A stretch of 64,000 nucleotides of DNA from Myxococcus sp. GTDB lineage: Bacteria > Myxococcota > Myxococcia > Myxococcales > Myxococcaceae. Location: NCBI GenBank assembly GCA_014879945.1, contig JACSRE010000381.1, positions 1 through 64,000 on the forward strand, given 5' to 3'. The position numbers and the translations under genes were made by a program. How positions within the stretch are numbered: the first letter of the stretch is position 1; each line of letters opens with the position of its first letter. Of this stretch, positions 45,938-55,363 are shown piece by piece. The notes under the pieces were generated by a model. The model saw only the letters and a program-made list of their open reading frames with translations, did no database searches and was not told where the DNA came from.

Positions 45938-47797
45938 ATGCGGTTGGTGAAAGTCGGGCTGGCGGCGGTGAACACCACGGTGGGCGCGTTCAGCGCCAAC
46001 GTCGAGCGCGCCGTCTCGCTCGCCAGACAGCTCTCCGCGCAGCAGACCAGCATCGCCGTCTTCCCCGAACAGTGCGTCGCCGGCTACCCGGCGGAAGACC
46101 TGGTGCAGTGGCAGGCCTTCGTCGACCGCCAGTGGACCGAGCTGCTGCGCTTCGCGAGCGAGACGGCGGGGCTCCCCATGGTGTCGGTGCTGGGGGTGGC
46201 CATCGCGCACCGGGGGCTGCGCTACAACTGCGCCGCGGTGGTGGGCGGCGGGCGCGTCTGGGGCCTGGTGCCGAAGGAGAAGCTGCCCACCTACAACATC
46301 TTCTACGAGGGCCGCACCTTCGCGCGCGGCTCGGCGGGCATGAAGGAGGAGCACCAGGGCGTGCCGTTTGGTGACTTCCTCTTCCAGTGCGACTTCGGCT
46401 GCGTGGGCGTCGAGGTGTGTGAAGACCTCTGGAGCGCCGACGGGCCGATGAAGCGCCGCGCGTACTCGGGCGCCGAGCTCATCTGCAACGTCTCGTCTTC
46501 GCCGTTCCGCATCGGCGTCGAGGGCACGCGCCGTGAGCTCGTCTCGACGCGCGCGGGCGACCACCAGTGCACCATCGCGTACGCCAACCAGGTGGGCGCG
46601 CAAGACGGGCTCATCTTCGACGGCGGCGGCTTCGTCAACCAGAACGGGCGCATGGCGCTCGAGCTGCCGCGCTTTCAGCAGACCTGCGGCGCGGCGGTGG
46701 TCGACCTCGAGCGCACCACGCGGCTGCGCACCGAGAACACCACCTGGCGCGACGACCGCAAGAGCTGGGCGATGGAGAAGCCCGCGGTGCCCGTCATCGC
46801 CGTCGCCGTCACCACGAAACGAGCCGGCCTCACCTACCCCTTCCCGGCCCACCGCAGCTTCTTCCTCCCCGCGCCCGAGCCCCGGCGCACGCCGAAGGAG
46901 CAGTACTGCGAAGACCTGCTCGACGCGCTCGCGATGGGCATCGGCGACTACTACGAGAAGACGAAGGGCTTCACGCGGCTGGGCGTCGCGCTCTCGGGCG
47001 GGCGCGACTCGCTGTTGACGCTCCTCATCGCGCACCGCTACGCCAGCCGCGCCGACGTGCCCATCGAGGTGTTCTCGATGCCCACGCGCTACTCGTCGGA
47101 GGGCACCCGCGCCGCCGCGGCCCTCATCGCGAAGGAGCTGGGCGTGCGCTTCAGCGAGGTGTCCATCGACGAGGCCTTCGAGCGCGAGCTGGCGGCGGCG
47201 AAAGAGATGCTGGGGCCCGGCAGGGAGCTGACGCCCATCACGCAGCAGAACGTGCAGGCGCGGCTGCGGGCGCAGCGCATGTGGAACTGGGCCAACAGCT
47301 CGGGCGGCCTCTTCCTCCAGACGGGCAACATGTCGGAGAAGGCGGTCGGCTACACCACCATCGGCGGCGACCTGATGGGCGCGCTGGCGGTCATCGCGAA
47401 CCTGCCCAAGACGGTGGTGATGTTCCTGCTCGAGCACCTCTTCGAGAAGCACGGCTACGCGGGCATCAAGGCGGTGACGGCGAAGCCCGCGGGGCCCGAG
47501 CTCGCGCCCAACCAGGTCGGCGAAGAGGAGCTGATGCCCTTCCCCATCCTCGACGCGTGCTTCCACCTCTTCGCGGGCGAGAAGCTGTCGCCGGCCGACG
47601 TGACGACGGCGGTGACGACGATGTTCCCCGAGGTGCCCGCGCCGGTGCTGGCCACCTACGTCACCCGCTTCGTGAAGCTCTTCACGGTGAGCATCTACAA
47701 GTGGGTGCAGTCGCCCATCTCGCTGCACGTCGGCGCGCTGGACCTCGACCGCGAGCGCGCGCTGCAGCTGCCGGTGGTGACGCGCACGGAGTGGTGA
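45938..47797 (+). CDS. nadE: glutamine-dependent NAD+ synthetase
   Basis: N-term nitrilase/GAT (FPEQCVAGYPAEDL, GVEVCEDLW) and C-term GVALSGGRDSLLTLLIAHR synthetase domain. Confidence 0.95.
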   Translation: MRLVKVGLAAVNTTVGAFSANVERAVSLARQLSAQQTSIAVFPEQCVAGYPAEDLVQWQAFVDRQWTELLRFASETAGLPMVSVLGVAIAHRGLRYNCAAVVGGGRVWGLVPKEKLPTYNIFYEGRTFARGSAGMKEEHQGVPFGDFLFQCDFGCVGVEVCEDLWSADGPMKRRAYSGAELICNVSSSPFRIGVEGTRRELVSTRAGDHQCTIAYANQVGAQDGLIFDGGGFVNQNGRMALELPRFQQTCGAAVVDLERTTRLRTENTTWRDDRKSWAMEKPAVPVIAVAVTTKRAGLTYPFPAHRSFFLPAPEPRRTPKEQYCEDLLDALAMGIGDYYEKTKGFTRLGVALSGGRDSLLTLLIAHRYASRADVPIEVFSMPTRYSSEGTRAAAALIAKELGVRFSEVSIDEAFERELAAAKEMLGPGRELTPITQQNVQARLRAQRMWNWANSSGGLFLQTGNMSEKAVGYTTIGGDLMGALAVIANLPKTVVMFLLEHLFEKHGYAGIKAVTAKPAGPELAPNQVGEEELMPFPILDACFHLFAGEKLSPADVTTAVTTMFPEVPAPVLATYVTRFVKLFTVSIYKWVQSPISLHVGALDLDRERALQLPVVTRTEW

Positions 47798-47958
47798 GCG
47801 TCGTCGGCTGACCGCGCCGGACGCAGGGTGGCGCCCTCCGTCGCGACGGGCGAGCGCCTCCACGCCGGGCCGCGCAGCTTCTGCGCGCGCCGCTTCCGTC
47901 ACCAGTCGGTCATGCCCGCCCCGTCGGCCGCCGCGCGACCGCTACGGTGTTCGACGTC

Positions 47959-49317
47959 ATGACGCCCCTGAGAGCCGAGCTGCTGGAGCGCTACGGGACC
48001 CGCCCCGTTCCCCGCTACACCTCGTACCCGCCCGCCAACCACTGGCGCGCGCTGAGCGAGCCCTCGTGGCCGGCGCAGGTGCTGGGCGCGATTCGACGGC
48101 CGCTCTCGCTCTACGTGCACGTGCCCTTCTGCAAGTCGCTGTGCTGGTACTGCGGCTGCAACATGCTCATCGACCACCGGGGCGAGCTGGTGGAGCGCTA
48201 CCTGTCGGCCCTCGAGCGTGAGTTCGAGCTGGTGTCGCAGCGGCTCCCGGCGAACCGCGAGGTCGTTCAGGTGCACCTCGGCGGCGGCACGCCCACGCAC
48301 CTCGGGCCCGCGCAGCTCGAGCGGTTGATCGGCGCCCTGCGCTCCCGGTTCCCCTGGGCGGCCGACGTCGAGGCCTCCATCGAGGTGCACCCGCCCGTCA
48401 CCACCGTCGCCCAGCTCGAGACGCTCGCGCGGCTCGGCTTCAACCGCCTCTCGATGGGCGTGCAGGACTTCGACGCCCAGGTGCAGTCGCGCGTCAACCG
48501 GCACCAGCCCTTCGCGCAGACCCGCGACCTGGTGGCCTCGGCCCGCGCGCTGGGCTTCGAGCGCGTGAACCTGGACCTGATGTACGGCCTGCCGCTGCAG
48601 ACGGTGGAGCGCTTCGCCACGACGCTCGAGCTGGTCAAGCAGCTCGACCCCGACCGCCTGGCGCTCTTCGGCTACGCGCACATGCCGACGCTCAAGAAGC
48701 ACCAGCGGCTGATCGACGCCAACGAGCTCCCGAAGGCCGACGGCCGGCTCGCGCTGCTCGAGCTGGCCATCACCACCCTCGAGCAGGCCGGCTACACGCT
48801 CATCGGCCTCGACCACTTCTCGCGCTCGCACGACGAGCTGGTGAAGGCGCGCGCCAACGGAACGCTGCGCCGCAACTTCATGGGCTACACCACCTGCCGT
48901 GACAGCGAGGTGGTCGCGTTCGGCCCGTCGGCCATCTCGGAGGTCGAGGGCACCTTCCTCCAGAACCAGCACGACGTTCGCGCGTGGTGTGGCGCGCTCG
49001 AGGCCGGGCAGCTCGCCGTCACCCGCGGGTGGGCGCCGACCGCCGACGACGACGTTCGACGCGCCCTCATCATGCAGCTGTTCTGTCAGCTCGACGTCGA
49101 CACCCGGGCCTTCGGCGCCGCGCACGGCATCGACTTCGAGGCCTACTTCGCCGACGAGCTGACGCGCCTGGGCGAGCTGGAGCAGGACGGCCTGGTGCGA
49201 CGGCGGCCCGGGCACCTCACCCTCACCGCCGAGGGGCAGCTGCTGCTGCGCAACGTCGCCAGCGTCTTCGACGCGTACCTGAAGGGCCCGCCGAAGACCC
49301 ACGCGCCGGCGGTGTGA
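47959..49317 (+). CDS. hemN: oxygen-independent coproporphyrinogen III oxidase/dehydrogenase
   Basis: PRYTSYPPANHW; YVHVPFCKSLCWYCGCN; LGGGTPTHL; RLSMGVQDFDAQVQSRVNRHQP; GLDHF. Confidence 0.95.
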   Translation: MTPLRAELLERYGTRPVPRYTSYPPANHWRALSEPSWPAQVLGAIRRPLSLYVHVPFCKSLCWYCGCNMLIDHRGELVERYLSALEREFELVSQRLPANREVVQVHLGGGTPTHLGPAQLERLIGALRSRFPWAADVEASIEVHPPVTTVAQLETLARLGFNRLSMGVQDFDAQVQSRVNRHQPFAQTRDLVASARALGFERVNLDLMYGLPLQTVERFATTLELVKQLDPDRLALFGYAHMPTLKKHQRLIDANELPKADGRLALLELAITTLEQAGYTLIGLDHFSRSHDELVKARANGTLRRNFMGYTTCRDSEVVAFGPSAISEVEGTFLQNQHDVRAWCGALEAGQLAVTRGWAPTADDDVRRALIMQLFCQLDVDTRAFGAAHGIDFEAYFADELTRLGELEQDGLVRRRPGHLTLTAEGQLLLRNVASVFDAYLKGPPKTHAPAV

Positions 49318-49326
49318 GGCGCGCCG

Positions 49327-50301
49327 TCAGCGCAGCCCGGCGCGGCGACGCGCGTCGTACGAGACGATCAAGTCGGCGCCGGCGCGGCGCAACGACACCA
49401 GCAGCTCGGTCATCGCGCGCTCGAAGTCGAGCAGGCCCTTGTCGGCCGCGGCGCGCACCATCGCGTACTCCCCCGACACCTGGTACGCGACGAGCGGGTG
49501 GAGCGTGCGCTCGCGCGCGTCACGAATGAGGTCGAGGTTCGACATCGCGGGCTTCACCAGCAGCAGGTCGGCGCCCTCGTCGACGTCGAGCATCAGCTCA
49601 CGCAGGGCCTCGCGGCGGTTGTGCGCGGGCATCTGGTACGAGGCGCGGTCGCCGAAGGCCGGGGCGCTGTGCGCGGCCGCCCGGAACGGCCCGTAGAGCG
49701 CCGAGGCCATCTTGATGGCGTACGAGACGATGCCCACGTCCTGGCACTTCGCCTCGTCGAGGGCGGCGCGAAGGGCGCCGACGCGGCCGTCCATCATGTC
49801 GCTGGGGCAGACGAAGTCGACGCCGGCCTTCGCCAGCAGCACCGCCAGCTCGGCCAGCTTCGGCAGGGTCGCGTCGTTGACGATGTGCTGGCCCTCGACG
49901 ACCCCGCAGTGGCCGTGCTCGGTGAGGCTGCACAGGCACACGTCTGCCATCAGCACCACCTCGGGCGTCACCCGGCGCGTCAGCGCGATGGCCTCGAGGT
50001 ACTCGTGGAGCGGCTCGGCCAGCGGCTGCGCCTGGTCCCACTTCGCGTCGGGGACGCCGAAGAGCATCACCCCGCCCACGCCGGCGCGGTGGAGCTGCTG
50101 CACCTCTTCGGCCAGCACGTCGCCGCTGAGCTGCCACAGCCCGCTGCCCGCCGACGTCTCTCGCCTCACGCCCTTCCCGTTCACCACGAAGTACGGCTGC
50201 ACCAGGTGCTCGAGCCCCACGTCGACCTCTCTGAAGAGCCGACGAATCGCGGGCGTTCGGCGCAGGCGGCGCAGGCGGGTCGCGGGGAAGGCTTCAGGCA
50301 T
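49327..50301 (-). CDS. hemB: porphobilinogen synthase (ALA dehydratase)
   Basis: RLRRTPAIRRLFREV...LMADVCLCSLTEHGHCG...VCPSDMMDGRV...SYAIKMASALYGPFR...GADLLLVKPAMSNLD. Confidence 0.97.
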   Translation of the reverse strand: MPEAFPATRLRRLRRTPAIRRLFREVDVGLEHLVQPYFVVNGKGVRRETSAGSGLWQLSGDVLAEEVQQLHRAGVGGVMLFGVPDAKWDQAQPLAEPLHEYLEAIALTRRVTPEVVLMADVCLCSLTEHGHCGVVEGQHIVNDATLPKLAELAVLLAKAGVDFVCPSDMMDGRVGALRAALDEAKCQDVGIVSYAIKMASALYGPFRAAAHSAPAFGDRASYQMPAHNRREALRELMLDVDEGADLLLVKPAMSNLDLIRDARERTLHPLVAYQVSGEYAMVRAAADKGLLDFERAMTELLVSLRRAGADLIVSYDARRRAGLR

Positions 50302-51004
50302 GGCGGGGCTCCAGGGCAGAGAGGGCTTCGGTGAGCGGCCTCGCGCGGTCGGCCAGCTCCGCGGCGGGGAAGAAGGCGCGCGCGGCGGTGAGCGTCGACT
50401 CGCCACAGCACACCACCCGCTCGGGCGACCGGGGCTGCGCGGCGAAGAAGTTGGAGACGGCCGAGGGGCTCGCGAAGAAGGCCCCGAAGCGAGCCGGGAG
50501 CGCCTTGAGCTGCGACTCCAGCGCGGGCGGGGCGCGCGTCTGGTAGACGATGGAGCGGGTGACGGGCCCCAGGGCCGAGAGCCGCTGCACGGCCTCCTGC
50601 TGCTCGGCGCTCGCGGCCCCGGCGTCGCTCGTCGGGTACCAGAAGACGGGGTCTGAGACGCCGCGGTGGGCCAGGCGCTCCTCGATGGCGCGCGCGAGCG
50701 CCACCACGCCGCCGAAGCCCTCGACGGTGGGCCGGCCGCCACGCTCGCGCAGCAGCCGCGAGGTGGTGGGCGCGATGGCGGCCAGCTCGTCGGGGCGAAC
50801 CGAGGGCAGCACCGCCGCCACCGCGTCGACGGCGCTGGGGCTGGTCAGCACCACCACCCGGTGGCCCTCGGGCCGCCAGCGCGGCACCGGCAGCAGCGCG
50901 CGCTCGATGCAGGGCAGCGCGAACGCGTCGACGCCAGCGGCCCGCAGCGCCTCGGTCACCCGGCGGGCGTCGGCGTCAGCGCGGGTGATGGCCCAGGGCA
51001 ACAC
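50294..51004 (-). CDS. hemD: uroporphyrinogen-III synthase
   Basis: HemD-fold sequence with VVVLTSPSAVDAV and AFFASPSAVSNFF; overlaps hemB start; GTG start. Confidence 0.85.
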   Translation of the reverse strand: MLPWAITRADADARRVTEALRAAGVDAFALPCIERALLPVPRWRPEGHRVVVLTSPSAVDAVAAVLPSVRPDELAAIAPTTSRLLRERGGRPTVEGFGGVVALARAIEERLAHRGVSDPVFWYPTSDAGAASAEQQEAVQRLSALGPVTRSIVYQTRAPPALESQLKALPARFGAFFASPSAVSNFFAAQPRSPERVVCCGESTLTAARAFFPAAELADRARPLTEALSALEPRHA

Positions 51005-51096
51005 CCCACGAGTTCTACGCCCCGCCAGCGCCGGGCCGGCTCCGACATGACGGAGTTGTGACGAAGCCCGCCCGCCGGTTGGCTACTCATCACACC

Positions 51097-52137
51097 ATGG
51101 ACAGACGCCAACGCTTCCTCGCCGCGCTCGCGCGTCAGCCGGTCGACCGGCCACCGGTGTGGTTGATGCGCCAGGCGGGGCGCTACCTGTCGGGCTACCG
51201 GGCGGTGCGCGCGGAGCACGGCTTCTGGGAGGTGTGCCGCACGCCCGAGCTCTCGACGCGCGTGGCCCTCGAGCCGCTCCAGCGCTTCGCCCTCGACGCG
51301 GCCATCGTCTTCAGCGACATCCTCGTGGTGCCCGAGGCGCTGGGCGCGGGGGTGTCGTTCGAGAAGGGCGAGGGCCCGCTGTTCACGAACGTGCTGCGCA
51401 GCCGCGCCGACCTCGCGAAGTGGAACACCACCGGGCTGATGGAGCGCCTGGCCTACGTGCCCAACGCGGTGAAGCACCTGTCGCAGACGCTCGACGGCAG
51501 CCACGGCCTCCTCGGCTTCACCGGCGCGCCCTTCACCCTCTTCGCCTACAGCGTGGAAGGCGGCGGCAGCGACGACTTCCGCCACGCGCGCGCGATGTTG
51601 GCCAGCGAGCCGGGCCTGGCGCGTGACGCGATGAACGTGCTGGCTGACGCCATCGTCGAGCTGGGCCTGGCCGAGCTCGCCGCCGGCGCCGACGCGGTGC
51701 AGCTGTTCGACACCTGGGGCGGGCTGCTGACGAAGGACGAGTACCGCGCGCACGTGGTGCCGCCGCTCAACCGCGCGGCCTCGAAGCTCCGCGCGAGCGG
51801 CAAGCCCGTCATCCTCTTCATCAAGGGCGGCATGCACCTGCTCGAGGTGCTCGAGGAGGTCGAGGTCGACGGCGTCTCGCTCGACTGGCGCACCTCGTTC
51901 ACCGAGGCGCGCGCGGCCCTGCCCCACCACCTGCTGCAGGGGCAGCTCGACCCGGTGCTGCTCTTCGCGGGAGAAGAGGCCGTTCGGCAGCGCACCCGCG
52001 CGCTCCTCGACGAGCTCGACGCGCTGCCGGGCGGCAACCGCGGGTGCATCGTCAACCTCGGCCACGGAATCCTCCCGCAGACCCCCGAGCGCAGCGTGGC
52101 CGCGCTGTGTGAAGAGGTGGCGGCGCGCGCGCCATGA
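51097..52137 (+). CDS. hemE: uroporphyrinogen decarboxylase
   Basis: PPVWLMRQAGRYLSGYR; AAIVFSDILVVPEALG; GFTGAPFTLFAY; GCIVNLGHGILPQTP. Confidence 0.97.
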   Translation: MDRRQRFLAALARQPVDRPPVWLMRQAGRYLSGYRAVRAEHGFWEVCRTPELSTRVALEPLQRFALDAAIVFSDILVVPEALGAGVSFEKGEGPLFTNVLRSRADLAKWNTTGLMERLAYVPNAVKHLSQTLDGSHGLLGFTGAPFTLFAYSVEGGGSDDFRHARAMLASEPGLARDAMNVLADAIVELGLAELAAGADAVQLFDTWGGLLTKDEYRAHVVPPLNRAASKLRASGKPVILFIKGGMHLLEVLEEVEVDGVSLDWRTSFTEARAALPHHLLQGQLDPVLLFAGEEAVRQRTRALLDELDALPGGNRGCIVNLGHGILPQTPERSVAALCEEVAARAP

Positions 52138-53222
52138 CGCTGCCCGTCGCCGTCGTCGGCATGGACTTTCGCGAAGGGCCGTCGTCGGTCCGCGCGCAGC
52201 TCAAGGCGTTCGACGACTCGCCCGAGTCCCCGAGCGCCCGGCTCCGCGAGAGCCTCTTGTGCGAGGGCCTGGCGCGCATCGAGAGCTGCTCACGCATCGA
52301 GTGGGTCCTCTCGGCGCGAGACCCGGCGTGGGCGGCCGCCCTGCTCAAGAGCGGGCTGCTCAAGGCGCTGGGCCCTTCGGGCGCGGGGCGGCGCATGCAC
52401 GTGAAGCTGTCCACCGGCGCGCTCCACTACCTGCTGCGCGTCACCCTGGGCCTCGAGTCGGTCGCCGAGGGCGAGCACGCCATCGGCCGCCAGGTGCTCA
52501 AGGGCTTCGAGCAGGCCCACGCCGCCGGCACCACCGACCGCACGCTGCACCTGTGCTGGCACGCGCTGGGGCGGGTGCTCCAGGCGCGGAAAGAGACCGG
52601 CATCGGCTCGAGCGTCGGCATTCAGTCGCTCGTCGTCGGCGAGCTGGGGAGCACCCCGAAGTCCGCCGAGGTGCAGCTGCTCGGCCGCGGAGAGATCGGC
52701 CGCCAGGTGCACAGCGCGCTCACTCGCGAGGGCTTCGAGCGGGTGACGACCTTCGCGCGCGCCGAGCTGCCCCGCTTCCACGAGCGCGCCGCGAGGTCGG
52801 CGGTGGTGGTGGTGGCGACCGGCGGGCCCGCGCCGTGGCTCGAGCTGCCGCCGCGAACCGATTGGCCGCTGGTCATCGACGTCGGCGCCCCGGCGCAGGT
52901 GCTCGCGGCCGAGGGCTGGCGCGCGCTGGGCCTCGACGCGCTGCTGACGCGCCGGGGCCTCACCCTCGACGCCGAGGCCCTGGCCACCCTCCACACCCTC
53001 GCCGACGAAGGCACCGAGGGCCTGCGCGAGGCGCTCGAGTCGGCCCCGGGCCACCACGTGCTGCACGCCCTCGAGTCAGAGAAGCGCCGCTTCTTCGAAG
53101 ACGACGTCGGCGCGATGTTGGCCGAGCTGCCGGCGAAGGAAGCGCGCCGGGTGGCCGAGACGCTGCGCGGCTTCACCCATCGACTGCTGGAAGTGACCCG
53201 GAGGGCTTCGCGTGTCCCGTGA
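52134..53222 (+). CDS. hemA: glutamyl-tRNA reductase (divergent)
   Basis: ESCSRIEW (vs TCNRTE), GLESVAEGEHAIGRQVLKGF, LGRGEIGRQV; located between hemE and hemC with ATGA overlap. Confidence 0.88.
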   Translation: MTLPVAVVGMDFREGPSSVRAQLKAFDDSPESPSARLRESLLCEGLARIESCSRIEWVLSARDPAWAAALLKSGLLKALGPSGAGRRMHVKLSTGALHYLLRVTLGLESVAEGEHAIGRQVLKGFEQAHAAGTTDRTLHLCWHALGRVLQARKETGIGSSVGIQSLVVGELGSTPKSAEVQLLGRGEIGRQVHSALTREGFERVTTFARAELPRFHERAARSAVVVVATGGPAPWLELPPRTDWPLVIDVGAPAQVLAAEGWRALGLDALLTRRGLTLDAEALATLHTLADEGTEGLREALESAPGHHVLHALESEKRRFFEDDVGAMLAELPAKEARRVAETLRGFTHRLLEVTRRASRVP

Positions 53223-54117
53223 GCTCAGGTTGGCGACGAGAGGCAGCGCGTTGGCGCGGTGGCAGACCGCGAAGGTGGCGGCGCTCCTCAACGGCCACTG
53301 CCGCGAGGTGGTCATCGAGACCCGCGGCGACATCGACCAGGCCCCGGTGCTGGCCGGCCGCATGGAGAAGGGCTTCTTCACCGCCGAGCTCGAGCGCGCG
53401 CTCCACGACGGGAGCGTCGACGTGGCGGTGCACTCGCTGAAGGACCTGCCGACGATTCAGCCCCCCGGCCTCTGCATCGGCGCGGTGCTCGAGCGCGCCG
53501 ACCCGCGCGACTGGCTCCTGGTTCGCCGTGACGCCGTCGACCGCGCCGCGGCCGTGCCGGTGAGGCCGGGCGGCCGCGTGGGTGCGTCGTCGCTGCGGCG
53601 CATGGCGCTCTTGCGTCACCACGCGAAGGAGCTGGTGCCCACGCCGCTGCGAGGCAACGTGCCCACCCGGGTGCGCAAGCTCGACGAGGGCGAGTACGAG
53701 GCCATCGTGCTGGCGGCGGCGGGCGTGTCGCGCCTGGGCCTCGACCTGACGCCCTTCGAGGTGTTCGCGCTGACGCCGACCGCCTGGGTGCCTGCGCCGG
53801 GGCAGGGCGCCATCGCGGTGCAGTGCCGAGACGACGACGCCGAGGTGCTCGCCCGGCTCGCCACCATCGAGCACGCCGAGAGCCGCCGTCGCGTCGACGT
53901 GGAGCGGGTGATGCTGCGCGCCTTCGAGGCCGGGTGCGCGAGCCCCTTCGGCGCCTTCCTCGCCGGCGCCCAGCTGCACGTGGGCCAGGAGCGCGAGGGC
54001 CGCTTCCTCGTCGCCCGCGCCGAGCTCGCCGCCCCGCTGACGCTCGAGCACGCCCAGGCCATGCTCCCCACCCTCGCTTTCCAGGAGACCCGCGATGCCG
54101 TCACTGAAGACCTCTGA
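53212..54117 (+). CDS. hemC: hydroxymethylbilane synthase
   Basis: LRLATRGSALARWQT; HSLKDLPT; RVGASSLRRMALL; RGNVPTRVRKLD; PAPGQGAIAVQCR. Confidence 0.97.
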   Translation: MSRELRLATRGSALARWQTAKVAALLNGHCREVVIETRGDIDQAPVLAGRMEKGFFTAELERALHDGSVDVAVHSLKDLPTIQPPGLCIGAVLERADPRDWLLVRRDAVDRAAAVPVRPGGRVGASSLRRMALLRHHAKELVPTPLRGNVPTRVRKLDEGEYEAIVLAAAGVSRLGLDLTPFEVFALTPTAWVPAPGQGAIAVQCRDDDAEVLARLATIEHAESRRRVDVERVMLRAFEAGCASPFGAFLAGAQLHVGQEREGRFLVARAELAAPLTLEHAQAMLPTLAFQETRDAVTEDL

Positions 54118-55363
54118 AGCGCTGTTCGAGCGGGCGCGGGGCCTCATGCCCGGCGGGGTGTCGAGCCCGGTGCGCGCGTTCGGCAAGGTGGGCGGCGTGC
54201 CGCGCTACGTCAGCAAGGCCCAGGGCCCCTGGCTGTGGGACGAAGACGGCAACCGGCTGCTCGACTTCTGCCTCGCGTGGGGCCCCAACATCCTCGGGCA
54301 CGCGCACCCGGCCGTCGTCGAGGCGGTCACCTCGACGGCGCGCGACGGCCTCGCCTTCGGCACCCCGCACCGCAACGAGGTCGCGCTCGCCGAGCTGGTG
54401 CTCGAGGCCTTCCCGGAGCACCAGCTGGTGCGCTTCGTCGTCTCGGGCACCGAGGCGGTGGCGACGGCGATGCGGCTCGCGCGCGGCGTCACCGGGCGGC
54501 CGCTCACGCTCAAGTTCACCGGCTGCTACCACGGCCACGTCGACAGCCTGCTGGTGAAGGCCGGCAGCGGCGTGGTGACGCAGGGCCTGTCGGACAGCAA
54601 GGGCGTTCCCGAAGGGCTCGCCGCGACGACGGTGGTGGTGCCGCTCGACGACGAGGCGGCGATGGCGGCGGCCTTCGAGCAGTACGGCCCGCGGCTGGCC
54701 GCGGCCATCGTCGAGCCGCTGCCCGCGAACAACGGCCTGCTCCTCCAGCGCAAGGCGTGGCTCGAGGCGCTGCGCGCGCAGTGCACGAAGCACGGAACGG
54801 TCCTCATCTTCGACGAGGTGATCAACGGCTTCCGCTTCCACTTCGGCGGGTACGGGCGGCTGATGGGCGTGACGCCCGACCTGACGACGCTGGGGAAGAT
54901 CGTCGGCGGCGGGCTCCCGGTGGCGGCGGTGGTGGGCAAGCGGGAGCTGCTCTCGGACCTCGCGCCGCTGGGCGCGGTGTACCAGGCGGGCACCATGGCC
55001 GGAAACCCGGTCGCCCTCGCGGCGGGCCTGGCCACGCTGACCGAGCTGCGCAGGCCCGGCACCTACGAAGGGCTCGAGGCCCTCGGCGCGCGGCTCGAGG
55101 CGCGGTGGAAGCAGCGCAGCCGGGGCATGGGGCTGCGCCGCGTGGGGTCGCTCTTCTGGCCCTGGCTCGACGCGAGCCTCCCGCCCACCACCGCCGAGGC
55201 CATCTCGCCCGAGGTGGCCGCGCGGTTCCACCAGTCGTACGCGCGCTGGCTCGACGAGGGCGTCTACCTGCCGCCGAGCGCGTACGAGGTGGGCTTCCTC
55301 TCGACGGCGCACACCCCGGCGCACGTCGATCGGTTGATCGACGTGCTGTTCCCGGAGGCGTGA
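54095..55363 (+). CDS. hemL: glutamate-1-semialdehyde 2,1-aminomutase
   Basis: LMPGGVSSPVRAFGKVGG; FVVSGTEAVATAMRLARG; FTGCYHGHVDSLLVKAGSGV; TTLGKIVGGGLPVAAVVG. Confidence 0.97.
   Translation: MPSLKTSEALFERARGLMPGGVSSPVRAFGKVGGVPRYVSKAQGPWLWDEDGNRLLDFCLAWGPNILGHAHPAVVEAVTSTARDGLAFGTPHRNEVALAELVLEAFPEHQLVRFVVSGTEAVATAMRLARGVTGRPLTLKFTGCYHGHVDSLLVKAGSGVVTQGLSDSKGVPEGLAATTVVVPLDDEAAMAAAFEQYGPRLAAAIVEPLPANNGLLLQRKAWLEALRAQCTKHGTVLIFDEVINGFRFHFGGYGRLMGVTPDLTTLGKIVGGGLPVAAVVGKRELLSDLAPLGAVYQAGTMAGNPVALAAGLATLTELRRPGTYEGLEALGARLEARWKQRSRGMGLRRVGSLFWPWLDASLPPTTAEAISPEVAARFHQSYARWLDEGVYLPPSAYEVGFLSTAHTPAHVDRLIDVLFPEA

Noticed and set aside
44750-47902. 1050-aa minus-strand ORF
   Set aside because: Antisense to the GNAT-like, laminin-B and nadE genes; no recognisable motifs, Arg/His/Val-rich artefact
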